Shown here: piece by piece, positions 1 to 6,280 of the stretch
Layout: each line of letters starts with the position of its first letter
How positions within the stretch are numbered: position 1 is the first letter of the stretch
NCBI GenBank assembly: GCA_025451715.1
Contig: JANWJY010000099.1
Coordinates: 1 to 6,748 of the forward strand
DNA: 6,748 nt
Reading direction: 5' to 3'
From: Fimbriimonadaceae bacterium
Lineage (GTDB): Bacteria; Armatimonadota; Fimbriimonadia; Fimbriimonadales; Fimbriimonadaceae
Translations under genes and position numbers: made by a program
The notes under the pieces: generated by a model
Seen by the model: the letters and a program-made list of their open reading frames with translations, nothing else
Told to the model about the DNA's origin: nothing
The model's database searches: none

Positions 1-618
1 CCACAAACGAGAATAAAGCGGCTGGTCTCCTTGCCCCGCGCTCGCGAGCACGACGAACGCAGGAAGGTCCTCTGTTTCCGCGCCGAGACCATAAGCCGCC
101 CACGCGCCAAAGCTCGGTCTACCGGGGATCTGCGATCCTGTCTGGAAAAAAGTGATCGCGGGATCGTGGTTGATCGCTTCTGTGTACATCGACTTCACGA
201 TGCACAACTCGTCTGCAACGCTCGCGATGTTCGGGATCAGTTCGCTCATCCACGCGCCGCTCTCGCCGTACTGCTCAAACTTGAACGGCGAACCCGCGCA
301 AGGGATCACTCCCTGGCTCGCGCTCATCGCCGTCAATCGTTGCGTCCCACGCACCTCGTCCGGCAACGGCTGGCCGTGCATCTCGTTGAGCAGAGGTTTG
401 TAGTCGAACAGGTCCTGCTGCGCTGGCCCGCCCGCTTGGAACAGATAGATAATGCGCTTTGCCTTCCCCGCCTTTTGCTTCGCTTGCGCGAACACGAGCT
501 CCGGCAAAAGAGATGTCAAAGCGACAGAACCGATCCCCCCGGCCATCCGACCGAAGAACTGTCGCCGCGTCAGACCGAGCGGTCTACTCAACGGGTGTGA
601 AGGATCGTAGGGGATCAT
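1..618 (-). CDS. DUF1501 family Tat-exported protein (N-terminal 206 aa, cut by window edge)
   Basis: Translating the minus strand from the ATG at 618-616 gives 206 uninterrupted codons up to base 1. The protein starts with a twin-arginine signal: LTRRQFFGRMAGG with Arg18-Arg19, a hydrophobic stretch to about residue 43, and likely cleavage after VFA (residue 44). It then shows DUF1501 hallmarks: GGPAQQDLFDYKP (residues 63-75, with the conserved Asp69), MSELIPNIA, INHDPAITFFQTGSQIPGRPS and GAWAAYGLG, followed by LPAFVVL. DUF1501 proteins are distant relatives of the sulfatase/alkaline phosphatase fold, usually about 450-490 aa, so over half is missing here. Their reaction is not established. 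Tat export implies folding in the cytoplasm, perhaps with a bound metal, before transport. The start overlaps the stop of the upstream PSD1 gene by four bases, so the two are probably co-translated. The family call is secure; the substrate is unknown. Confidence 0.93.
   Translation of the reverse strand, partial: MIPYDPSHPLSRPLGLTRRQFFGRMAGGIGSVALTSLLPELVFAQAKQKAGKAKRIIYLFQAGGPAQQDLFDYKPLLNEMHGQPLPDEVRGTQRLTAMSASQGVIPCAGSPFKFEQYGESGAWMSELIPNIASVADELCIVKSMYTEAINHDPAITFFQTGSQIPGRPSFGAWAAYGLGAETEDLPAFVVLASAGQGDQPLYSRLW
615..618 (-). promoter_or_regulatory. ATGA stop/start overlap coupling PSD1 to DUF1501
   Basis: On the minus strand the PSD1 gene ends AAG CGA TGA (stop at 617-615), and the DUF1501 ATG occupies 618-616. 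The two genes therefore share the four bases ATGA. Such overlaps usually reflect termination-reinitiation by the same ribosome. GGAAG lies only two bases before the ATG, too close for an ordinary Shine-Dalgarno, which fits coupled translation. The overlap is seen directly; the coupling is inferred. Confidence 0.8.
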
Positions 619-3600
619 CGCTTCCACACCACCGCGTCCATGTTCATGATCGTCTGCACAGTCACGGTCATCGCCGCGACCTCGCTTGCGCGGAGCGTGT
701 CATCTCGCCGATGCTCACCCTGAGACGCGAGTTCGATCGCCTCAGCCAAGTGAGTGCGATAGAACTCGTACGGCTCGTCAAACCCCTTCAACAGTACTTT
801 CATCTCATTCGCAGTCGGCGCGCGTCCGGCCAATCGCAAAAACGCCTCGGACACCTGCGCCGTCCGGTCGCCGCCTTTCAATAAGACCGCCTCCGCCAGA
901 ACCCGCGCCGCCTCGACGTACTGCACGCCGTTCAGCAGCACGAGCGCCTGCATCGGCGTGCCGGTCTTGGAGCGTCGCATTACGCAGGCCTCCCGACCGA
1001 CCGAGTCAAAGGCGAGCATGTCCGGCGCAGGGGTCGTGCGCTTCCATGTCGTGTAGAGGCTCCGTCTGTACAAGTCTGTGCCCTTACTTTGTACAAATTG
1101 GGGCGAAAACGCATTGTTCTCGGTCCAAATTCCGCCCGGCTGGTACGGGTTCACCGGCGGCCCGCCGATCCGACCATCCAGTAGTCCAGATGCGAACAGC
1201 ACCGTGTCGCGGACCATCTCCGCGTCCAGACGGTGGCTGGGGCCACGAGCAAGCAGCCGGTTCTCCGGGTCCTTCCTCTTCAGGGCCCCAGTCAGAGCAG
1301 AGTCCTGTCGGTAAGTCGCCGACAAGGCGATCTTGCGCACCAGCGCCTTGACGTCCCAGCCGCTATCGACGAACCAACGCGACAAGTAATCAAGAAGCTC
1401 GGGGTGCGACGGCTGCTCGCCGAGGATTCCGAAGTTCTCGGAAGTCCGCACGAGCCCGACGCCGAACATCGACTGCCACACGCGATTGACGAAAACACGC
1501 GCTGTCAACGGGTGGTCCGGTCTCACCGCCCATTGTGCAAGTCCAATCCTATCAACGGGCGCGCCAGATGGCAGGGGTGGCAAGAACTCAGGCACGCCGC
1601 GCGAAACTCGGTTTCCTTCGGTCCGTGGTGAATCGTACTGCCCGCGCGCCAATAGATACGCAGGGATTGGAGGAGAAGTCTCGCGCATCACCGGCACTTC
1701 ACGGACTGCATTCTCGTGTTCGACGAACGCCCGGTGCGCAGCGATGACACGGGCTCGCGCATCGCGCACGATCGGTTCGACGGCGCTTGCGTAGAACGAG
1801 AACACCTCGACACCATGACTCGCTACTTCCCTATTAAGAGAAACTCCGTCATAGACTTCTCGAACTTCGAGAGGAGCCAAAGCGCGTGCCGCGTACACGA
1901 CGTCGTCGAGCCGGCCGCCCTTGAACCCCAGGCACCGGAACCGGTGGCCGAACGCCCACACGCCGCCGCTCGGTCCAAGGTCGCCGAATACGCGCAACTG
2001 CTTCCATTGGTCGTCACGCACGACGCGTGTCGGCATGATCGTCCCATTCAAGAACAGTCTAACGCCCGCTGCAGTCCCGCTTCCGTCGTAGGACCACGCG
2101 ATGTTCGCCCACTCTTTCGCAGGAATCTCAGAAAGAGACTCGACTGCAAGCGCGTTCCCCGGCCAATCACGGTACATCCGCGCTTGCAACCGGCCCCCGA
2201 GCAACATAAGGTCCATTCCCGCAAAGCCCGTGTCGGTCCCGCCAGTCTTGTGGAGCAGCACGCGCGGCTCGTCGACGCGCTCGTCGTCGCGAATCCAGAA
2301 CGACCAAGTGAACTGGTCCCAAACGTCTACGTCCGGCAGCCCGCGCACAGCCAGTCCATCGTCTCCGTCGAACGCGACTCCCGAACCCGTACGCCCATCT
2401 GCGGTCTTGAGCTCTTCATAAGGCTGCCCGTAAGTGCTGCCGACGGAGGACGAGTACTTCCCGTCGACAACAGAGTCGAGGTCGAGCCTAGCGACGACAT
2501 CGCGCACCGAGGCTTCGATCCGCCACCCGTCTTGAACTTTTTTCGCAAGGTCTGCAACTGATGAACTCAATGTCGCATCGAACGCCGCCTTGGCTGCAGT
2601 CCACCTCTCACGGAGATCTTTGGCGCGCGCCTCCTGTTCCGCTGTCAGCAGCATCAGTGTCGGCGCTGGAACTACCTCGGATCCGTTGTACAGCCCTCGA
2701 TCGTCGATCGAATTGAAGTACGCGAACAGTTGGTAGTACTCCTTCTGCTTCAGCGGGTCGTACTTGTGGTCGTGGCAGCGCGCACAACCGACAGTCAGAC
2801 CTAGGAACGCCGTCCCAAACGTCTCCGCGCGGTCCATCGCGTACTCGGTCTTGTACTCGAGCTCGATCGAACCGCCCTCGTTCGTCATTCGGTGCAGACG
2901 GTTGAACGCTGTCGCCAGAACCTGATCGCGTGACGCGCCGGGCAAGAGGTCGCCCGCGACCTGCTCTGTCAGAAACTCGTTGTAGGGGAGGTTGCGATTG
3001 AAAGCTGTGACCACCCAGTCGCGGTATGGCCACACCGAGGCGAGCAGGTCCGATTGGTAGCCGTAACTGTCCGCATAGCGCGCTGCGTCGAGCCAGGCCG
3101 CCGCCATTCTCTCTCCGTAGCGGGGCGAAGCGAGCAGCCGATCGACGGCATGCTCATAGTCTCCGTCGGCCAAGAACGCAGCAACTTCTTCCGGCGTCGG
3201 CGGCAGGCCAGTCACGTCATACGACACGCGCCGCAGCCACCGCTCGCGCGTGGCCTCGCGGCTCGGTGCCATCCTCTCGGCTCGCAACCGGGAGTAGACG
3301 AACGCGTCGAGACCGTCCCGCACCCATGGGGATGACACAGTCGGAACTTCGACGACAGCGGGAAGCGGCACGAACGCCCAGTGCACTGAGTACTGCGCGC
3401 CTTGTCGGATCCACGCCGTCAGCACGGACTTCTGTGCCCTCGTCAAAGTCTTTCCAGACACCGCAGGCGGCATCGGTGTGTCCGCGCTATTGATACGACG
3501 GACCATGAGCGATTCGTTCGGCTTGCCGGGCACGACCGCAAACCGCCCGCCCCTGTCAGCGGTCGCCCCTTCGAAAGTGTCCAGCCGTAGCCCGGCCTGG

Positions 3601-3779
3601 CGCCCGCCCGGGTCGGGGCCGTGGCACAAAAAGCACTTCTCGGAGAGGATCGGAAGCACGTCGCGCGCGAAGTCCACACGCTCCTGCGCGGGCACCGAAA
3701 GCGCCGACGCCGGCCGCAAAACGGCGCACGAAACCACCCCTAGCATCACCACCAGGACAGCGCGATCGAAGCCAGTCAT
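615..3779 (-). CDS. PSD1-type protein: planctomycete cytochrome C, DUF1549, LamG-like, DUF1553
   Basis: A 1054-aa exported protein of the family that normally pairs with DUF1501. Order of parts: signal sequence (about 1-26); planctomycete cytochrome C domain with CFLCH at 49-53 and a possible axial Met103 in TPMPP; DUF1549 (about 150-360) with WLRRVSYDVTGLPPTPEE, YGERMAAAWLDAARYADS and a second haem-type motif, CARCH at 332-336; a LamG/concanavalin-like insert (about 417-645); and DUF1553 (about 742-1050) with HPLTARVFVNRVWQ, HPELLDYL, SATYRQDS, TPMQALVLLN and the family-typical end NMDAVVWKR. The open frame extends upstream to 3902, but that would overlap the divergent gene starting at 3850. 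The Met at 3779 directly precedes a signal peptide, so I chose it; only GGGA, right against the ATG, resembles a ribosome site. The signal could be type I (cleavage after ASA, residue 26) or lipoprotein-like (VVSC, Cys18). Two CxxCH sites suggest covalent haem and a redox role, but the reaction is unproven. Confidence 0.93.
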   Translation of the reverse strand: MTGFDRAVLVVMLGVVSCAVLRPASALSVPAQERVDFARDVLPILSEKCFLCHGPDPGGRQAGLRLDTFEGATADRGGRFAVVPGKPNESLMVRRINSADTPMPPAVSGKTLTRAQKSVLTAWIRQGAQYSVHWAFVPLPAVVEVPTVSSPWVRDGLDAFVYSRLRAERMAPSREATRERWLRRVSYDVTGLPPTPEEVAAFLADGDYEHAVDRLLASPRYGERMAAAWLDAARYADSYGYQSDLLASVWPYRDWVVTAFNRNLPYNEFLTEQVAGDLLPGASRDQVLATAFNRLHRMTNEGGSIELEYKTEYAMDRAETFGTAFLGLTVGCARCHDHKYDPLKQKEYYQLFAYFNSIDDRGLYNGSEVVPAPTLMLLTAEQEARAKDLRERWTAAKAAFDATLSSSVADLAKKVQDGWRIEASVRDVVARLDLDSVVDGKYSSSVGSTYGQPYEELKTADGRTGSGVAFDGDDGLAVRGLPDVDVWDQFTWSFWIRDDERVDEPRVLLHKTGGTDTGFAGMDLMLLGGRLQARMYRDWPGNALAVESLSEIPAKEWANIAWSYDGSGTAAGVRLFLNGTIMPTRVVRDDQWKQLRVFGDLGPSGGVWAFGHRFRCLGFKGGRLDDVVYAARALAPLEVREVYDGVSLNREVASHGVEVFSFYASAVEPIVRDARARVIAAHRAFVEHENAVREVPVMRETSPPIPAYLLARGQYDSPRTEGNRVSRGVPEFLPPLPSGAPVDRIGLAQWAVRPDHPLTARVFVNRVWQSMFGVGLVRTSENFGILGEQPSHPELLDYLSRWFVDSGWDVKALVRKIALSATYRQDSALTGALKRKDPENRLLARGPSHRLDAEMVRDTVLFASGLLDGRIGGPPVNPYQPGGIWTENNAFSPQFVQSKGTDLYRRSLYTTWKRTTPAPDMLAFDSVGREACVMRRSKTGTPMQALVLLNGVQYVEAARVLAEAVLLKGGDRTAQVSEAFLRLAGRAPTANEMKVLLKGFDEPYEFYRTHLAEAIELASQGEHRRDDTLRASEVAAMTVTVQTIMNMDAVVWKR

Positions 3780-3849
3780 TCCCAATTGAGAGCTTACCGT
3801 TGAATCCAGGGCTTGCCAGCAGGGCGGGAAGCCCGGTAAAAACGGGCCG
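3780..3849. promoter_or_regulatory. Divergent intergenic region between PSD1 and the plus-strand orphan gene
   Basis: These 70 bases separate two genes transcribed away from each other, so they should carry the promoters of both unless transcripts start inside the coding regions. No strong sigma-70 match is visible. On the minus strand CTGGCA (3819-3814) and TAAGCT are 17 bases apart, a weak -35/-10 candidate for PSD1. On the plus strand TTGAAT (3800-3805) has no convincing -10 partner. Neither gene has a good Shine-Dalgarno, which agrees with possible leaderless or SD-independent initiation. The location is solid; the internal elements are guesses. Confidence 0.4.
3809..3847. repeat. Two overlapping, mutually exclusive short inverted repeats
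   Basis: GGGCTT (3809-3814) is the inverse of AAGCCC (3829-3834), a 6-bp stem with a 14-base loop. GCCCG (3831-3835) is the inverse of CGGGC (3843-3847), a 5-bp stem with the A-rich loop GTAAAAA. The two share bases 3831-3834 and cannot form together. The second ends two bases before the plus-strand ATG at 3850. They may be an operator or an RNA hairpin, or chance in a GC-rich spacer. Confidence 0.25.
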
Positions 3850-5697
3850 ATGCTGACCAGCCTTGCTCTCATCGTCGCGATTGGGCACCAGACGACCCTC
3901 AAGGATCAGATCGTCCAGAGGTCGGAAAACTCGTTCGACTCGCGACCCTTCAACTCGCACAAGGAGACCTTGCAAGACCCGAACGACCCGTCCAAGCAGG
4001 TCGAGGCGACTGTCAGCTACTTCTGGCACTACAGGATCCACGAGGAGGACGAGCCGGACGATTACGAGGTCGTCCGCACCGTCAGAGTGCGGCCGGAGTC
4101 CCCCGCAAAGCCGTTCCAGATGAGAGAGATGCGAATCGGGCTCGAGGACAAGCCGAAGAACCAGAACGCGACGAACAAGCTCGCCGAAACGTTCGTGCGG
4201 GAAGGCATCCCGACCTCAGACGCTCCCATCTTCGAACGCTCGATGCAGGCGATGAGGAGAGCGGCTGTGGACGCTGTCGATCCGGCGGTGCGCACAATAG
4301 ACCCAAACGTCGGCGTCAGATCCGGCGGGTGGACTGTGCGCGAGTACGGCTACGACGTTTGGGTCACGGACCTGCACGTGCAGCTCGTCAAGAGGATCGA
4401 CATTCCGGGCCGCGAATCAAAGCTCATGAACGTCGGCAGCGAACAGGTCTACGACCTTTGGGAGTATTGGACCCCCGTGCCGCTCATCCGAGAGCGCTTC
4501 ATCCCAGACGGGGGCAACGTCATGCATTCTAGCTACCAGATCCCCGAGTCGATCGGCGGCGTCAAGTTCAGCGACGAGTACGCGACTCTCACCGGAATCG
4601 GTTACGTCCCGCCGCCAAGGCTCAAGTCAAACGAAACGACGTTCGGCGTCGGCGTGATGGTCAGCACGATCACAGCAAACAGCTACATGAACCGCGTGTT
4701 CGACACGATCCCGCGAGACCGCCGCGAGATCTTCGACCTCATCAAACTCACGCCAGCCAAGGTCAATGAGATGCTCAACGCGACCGCGGCTCAGGCCAAG
4801 GACATGAACAGCCTGTCCGTCTCTTCGGACCTTAGCGCAGTCGACATGCCGCCGTGCGGATCGGAGATGATGATGCCGCCCGGGACGATCTGGATCCCGG
4901 ACCGCGCGGGATTCCAGTCAACGATGACCACCACACCACTTCGCATCCGATATACGTTCGACGCGAGCATAGACGGCGCGTCGCCGATGATCGAGTCCGC
5001 GCGCACCCACTGCCTGAACAAGGACCTCAAAGAGCCGGAGCTCGGCGTGCGCTATTTCCCATTCATGGGCAACGACGACGCGCTCGCGACACTCGCCGAC
5101 CTCACGAGCAAGAGCAACTTCCGTGGACCGTGGGACCAGATCCGTACTTGGATCTACACCGATAAGATCGGTTTCGACGAGGCCAACGAACGGCTCTTCC
5201 CCGGCGCGACAGAGGGCCAGTACATGAACAACCTGTTCGACGTGTTCAAGGTCGGAGGTTTCACCGCCGCGGACCTCAAGGACAAGAAGATGTTCGACCC
5301 GAAGCTGCTCTCCGGCGCCGGAGCGCTTGACAAGGCGTTCGATTGGGTGGCGATGCAAATCGGTGAGACCGCGGGCAAAGAGCTCCGCAAGTGGATCGAG
5401 GGAATGCCCGAAGAGCTGCAGCGGCTGCTCAAGTCGCCCACGAACGACATGGAGAAGAAGCACGTGCCGCGACTGATGAAGCAGCTGCGCGGCTCGCTCG
5501 ACCTCGACACGCGTATGGGAGCCCTGACGTTCCTCGACAAGTCAGTCGGTGCAGAGGCTCAACTGAAGGACAAGATCGGTGACCTGCGCGCGAGCGTGTT
5601 CTCCGTCGATGAGAAGGAGGCGGCTCTGGCGAAGAAAGTGGCCGCGCGCTACGTCACACCGACCGATACTCTGCTGCGTGCTGCAATGTTTGACTGA
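3850..5697 (+). CDS. Uncharacterised 615-aa protein, probably exported, with a thioester-domain-like Cys/Gln pattern
   Basis: I do not recognise a named family. No in-frame ATG, GTG or TTG lies between this ATG and the stop at 3787, so 3850 is the earliest start; the stop is TGA at 5695. The first 13 or so residues (MLTSLALIVAIGH) are hydrophobic and could be a short signal without an n-region charge. Next comes a hydrophilic region with an acidic patch (HEEDEPDDYE, 64-73), then a probable beta-rich part with YDLWEYWTP (201-209). Around residues 336-440 there is PCGSEMMMPPGTIWIP, a strand-like GFQSTMTTTPLRIRYTF, THCLNKDLKEP with Cys388, and GPWDQIRTWIYTD with Gln430 and Trp434. The last 110 or so residues look helical and highly charged. 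Only two cysteines exist (336 and 388). The Cys-hydrophobic and Gln-x3-Trp pieces recall TQXA/thioester domains, from memory and not from a search. Monocistronic; neighbours on both sides face the other strand. That it is a real gene is likely: it is long, intact and fits the gaps well. Confidence 0.85.
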   Translation: MLTSLALIVAIGHQTTLKDQIVQRSENSFDSRPFNSHKETLQDPNDPSKQVEATVSYFWHYRIHEEDEPDDYEVVRTVRVRPESPAKPFQMREMRIGLEDKPKNQNATNKLAETFVREGIPTSDAPIFERSMQAMRRAAVDAVDPAVRTIDPNVGVRSGGWTVREYGYDVWVTDLHVQLVKRIDIPGRESKLMNVGSEQVYDLWEYWTPVPLIRERFIPDGGNVMHSSYQIPESIGGVKFSDEYATLTGIGYVPPPRLKSNETTFGVGVMVSTITANSYMNRVFDTIPRDRREIFDLIKLTPAKVNEMLNATAAQAKDMNSLSVSSDLSAVDMPPCGSEMMMPPGTIWIPDRAGFQSTMTTTPLRIRYTFDASIDGASPMIESARTHCLNKDLKEPELGVRYFPFMGNDDALATLADLTSKSNFRGPWDQIRTWIYTDKIGFDEANERLFPGATEGQYMNNLFDVFKVGGFTAADLKDKKMFDPKLLSGAGALDKAFDWVAMQIGETAGKELRKWIEGMPEELQRLLKSPTNDMEKKHVPRLMKQLRGSLDLDTRMGALTFLDKSVGAEAQLKDKIGDLRASVFSVDEKEAALAKKVAARYVTPTDTLLRAAMFD

Positions 5698-5728
5698 CGG
5701 GAGAGAGGGCGTCCCAGCGAGCCGATCG
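5698..5728. other. Short convergent intergenic gap
   Basis: Thirty-one bases separate the stop of the plus-strand orphan from the stop of the thioesterase, so two transcripts converge here. I see no GC hairpin followed by a T run on either strand. GCCGATC (5721-5727) is the inverse of GATCGGC (5749-5755), but the 21-base loop and its reach into the thioesterase codons make it a poor terminator. Termination must be Rho-dependent, lie within neighbouring codons, or leave overlapping 3' ends. Confidence 0.5.
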
Positions 5729-6280
5729 TCAAATGCTAAGAGACTTCGGATCGGCGAACCACGCCTCGATCTCCGCGTCGCTTGCGCTAGACAGCCGTGA
5801 CTGCAGCGCCGCCAAATGCGCCAACTGCTCTTTGCGCAGGTTGCGTCGAGCGTGACCCTCCAGAAACCGCACCTTCTCCTCACGCGTCTCGCAAACCAGT
5901 CGCGGAACAGGCGTCGGCTTTCCGTTCTCATCTAAGGCAACCATCGTCACCCGCGCGGTGTTCGTGTGCCGCCGGTCACCTTTCGTCAGGTTCGTCGCGT
6001 AAACGTCGATCGTGACCTCACAAGAGGTCGTCCCGACGTACGTGACCACGCCCTCCATCTCGACGAAGTTGCCGACGTCCACAGGAAAGTGGAAGTCCAC
6101 ACGGTCGAAAGACGCCGTCACGCAAACGCGGCCCGCGAACTTCTGTGCAGTCGCCGAGGCAGTGAGGTCCACCATCGCCAAGATCGAACCACCGAACACG
6201 TTGCCGAGCACGTTCGCGTCGTTCGGCGTCATAATCTGCGCCATTCGCGTCATCGTCTCGGAGGCACGTTTGCCGCTCAT
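5729..6280 (-). CDS. Hotdog-fold acyl-CoA thioesterase (YciA/ACOT-type)
   Basis: This 183-aa cytoplasmic enzyme should hydrolyse acyl-CoA to free acid and CoA. The diagnostic segment is residues 23-38: Asn23, Gly26, Gly30-Gly31 and Asp38 within NVLGNVFGGSILAMVD, which matches the Asn/Asp active-site pattern of the YciA and BACH/ACOT7 group. It is followed by SFDRVDFHFPVDVGNFV (57-73), the strand and loop that line the CoA site, and by a beta-hairpin region (VTYVGTTSCEVTIDV...RHTNTARVTMVAL). The last 55 or so residues are a charged, mostly helical tail beyond the core fold. The start at 6280 was chosen because it overlaps the TPI stop by ATGA; Met10 is a possible later start but would lose this arrangement. 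No clear Shine-Dalgarno precedes it, in keeping with coupling. Chain-length preference cannot be read from sequence. Confidence 0.93.
   Translation of the reverse strand: MSGKRASETMTRMAQIMTPNDANVLGNVFGGSILAMVDLTASATAQKFAGRVCVTASFDRVDFHFPVDVGNFVEMEGVVTYVGTTSCEVTIDVYATNLTKGDRRHTNTARVTMVALDENGKPTPVPRLVCETREEKVRFLEGHARRNLRKEQLAHLAALQSRLSSASDAEIEAWFADPKSLSI
6277..6280 (-). promoter_or_regulatory. ATGA stop/start overlap coupling TPI to the thioesterase
   Basis: The TPI gene ends ATG AGC GCA TGA with its stop at 6279-6277, and the thioesterase ATG occupies 6280-6278. The shared ATGA is the same overlap seen at 615-618 between PSD1 and DUF1501. Translation of the thioesterase is probably coupled to TPI. 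The overlap is visible; the coupling is inferred. Confidence 0.8.

Noticed and set aside
31..600. Plus-strand open frame of 189 codons across the left end
   Set aside because: The minus strand here encodes a clear DUF1501 protein with a Tat signal; the plus-strand product is a basic, low-complexity shadow.
1716..2561. Plus-strand open frame of 281 codons antisense to the PSD1 gene
   Set aside because: It lies entirely inside well-matched PSD1 codons, has an Arg/Pro/Val-rich composition typical of antisense GC-rich frames, and shows no family motif.
3831..3847. GCCCG/CGGGC hairpin as an intrinsic terminator
   Set aside because: It lies between divergent starts, where no transcript is expected to end, and the stem has only five pairs.
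3780..3902. Upstream extension of the PSD1 reading frame to 3902
   Set aside because: The extra 41 residues lack any family feature, overlap the divergent gene at 3850, and precede the natural signal peptide at 3779.
3556..4041. Minus-strand open frame of 161 codons spanning the divergent spacer
   Set aside because: It crosses the start regions of two better-supported genes and overlaps both in other frames; no motif or ribosome site.
4918..5463. Minus-strand open frame of 181 codons inside the orphan gene
   Set aside because: It is antisense with Leu/Arg/Val-rich composition; the plus-strand frame is continuous over 615 codons and better structured.
5721..5755. 7-bp inverted repeat as a bidirectional terminator
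   Set aside because: The loop is 21 bases, no T run follows on either strand, and half of it lies in thioesterase codons.
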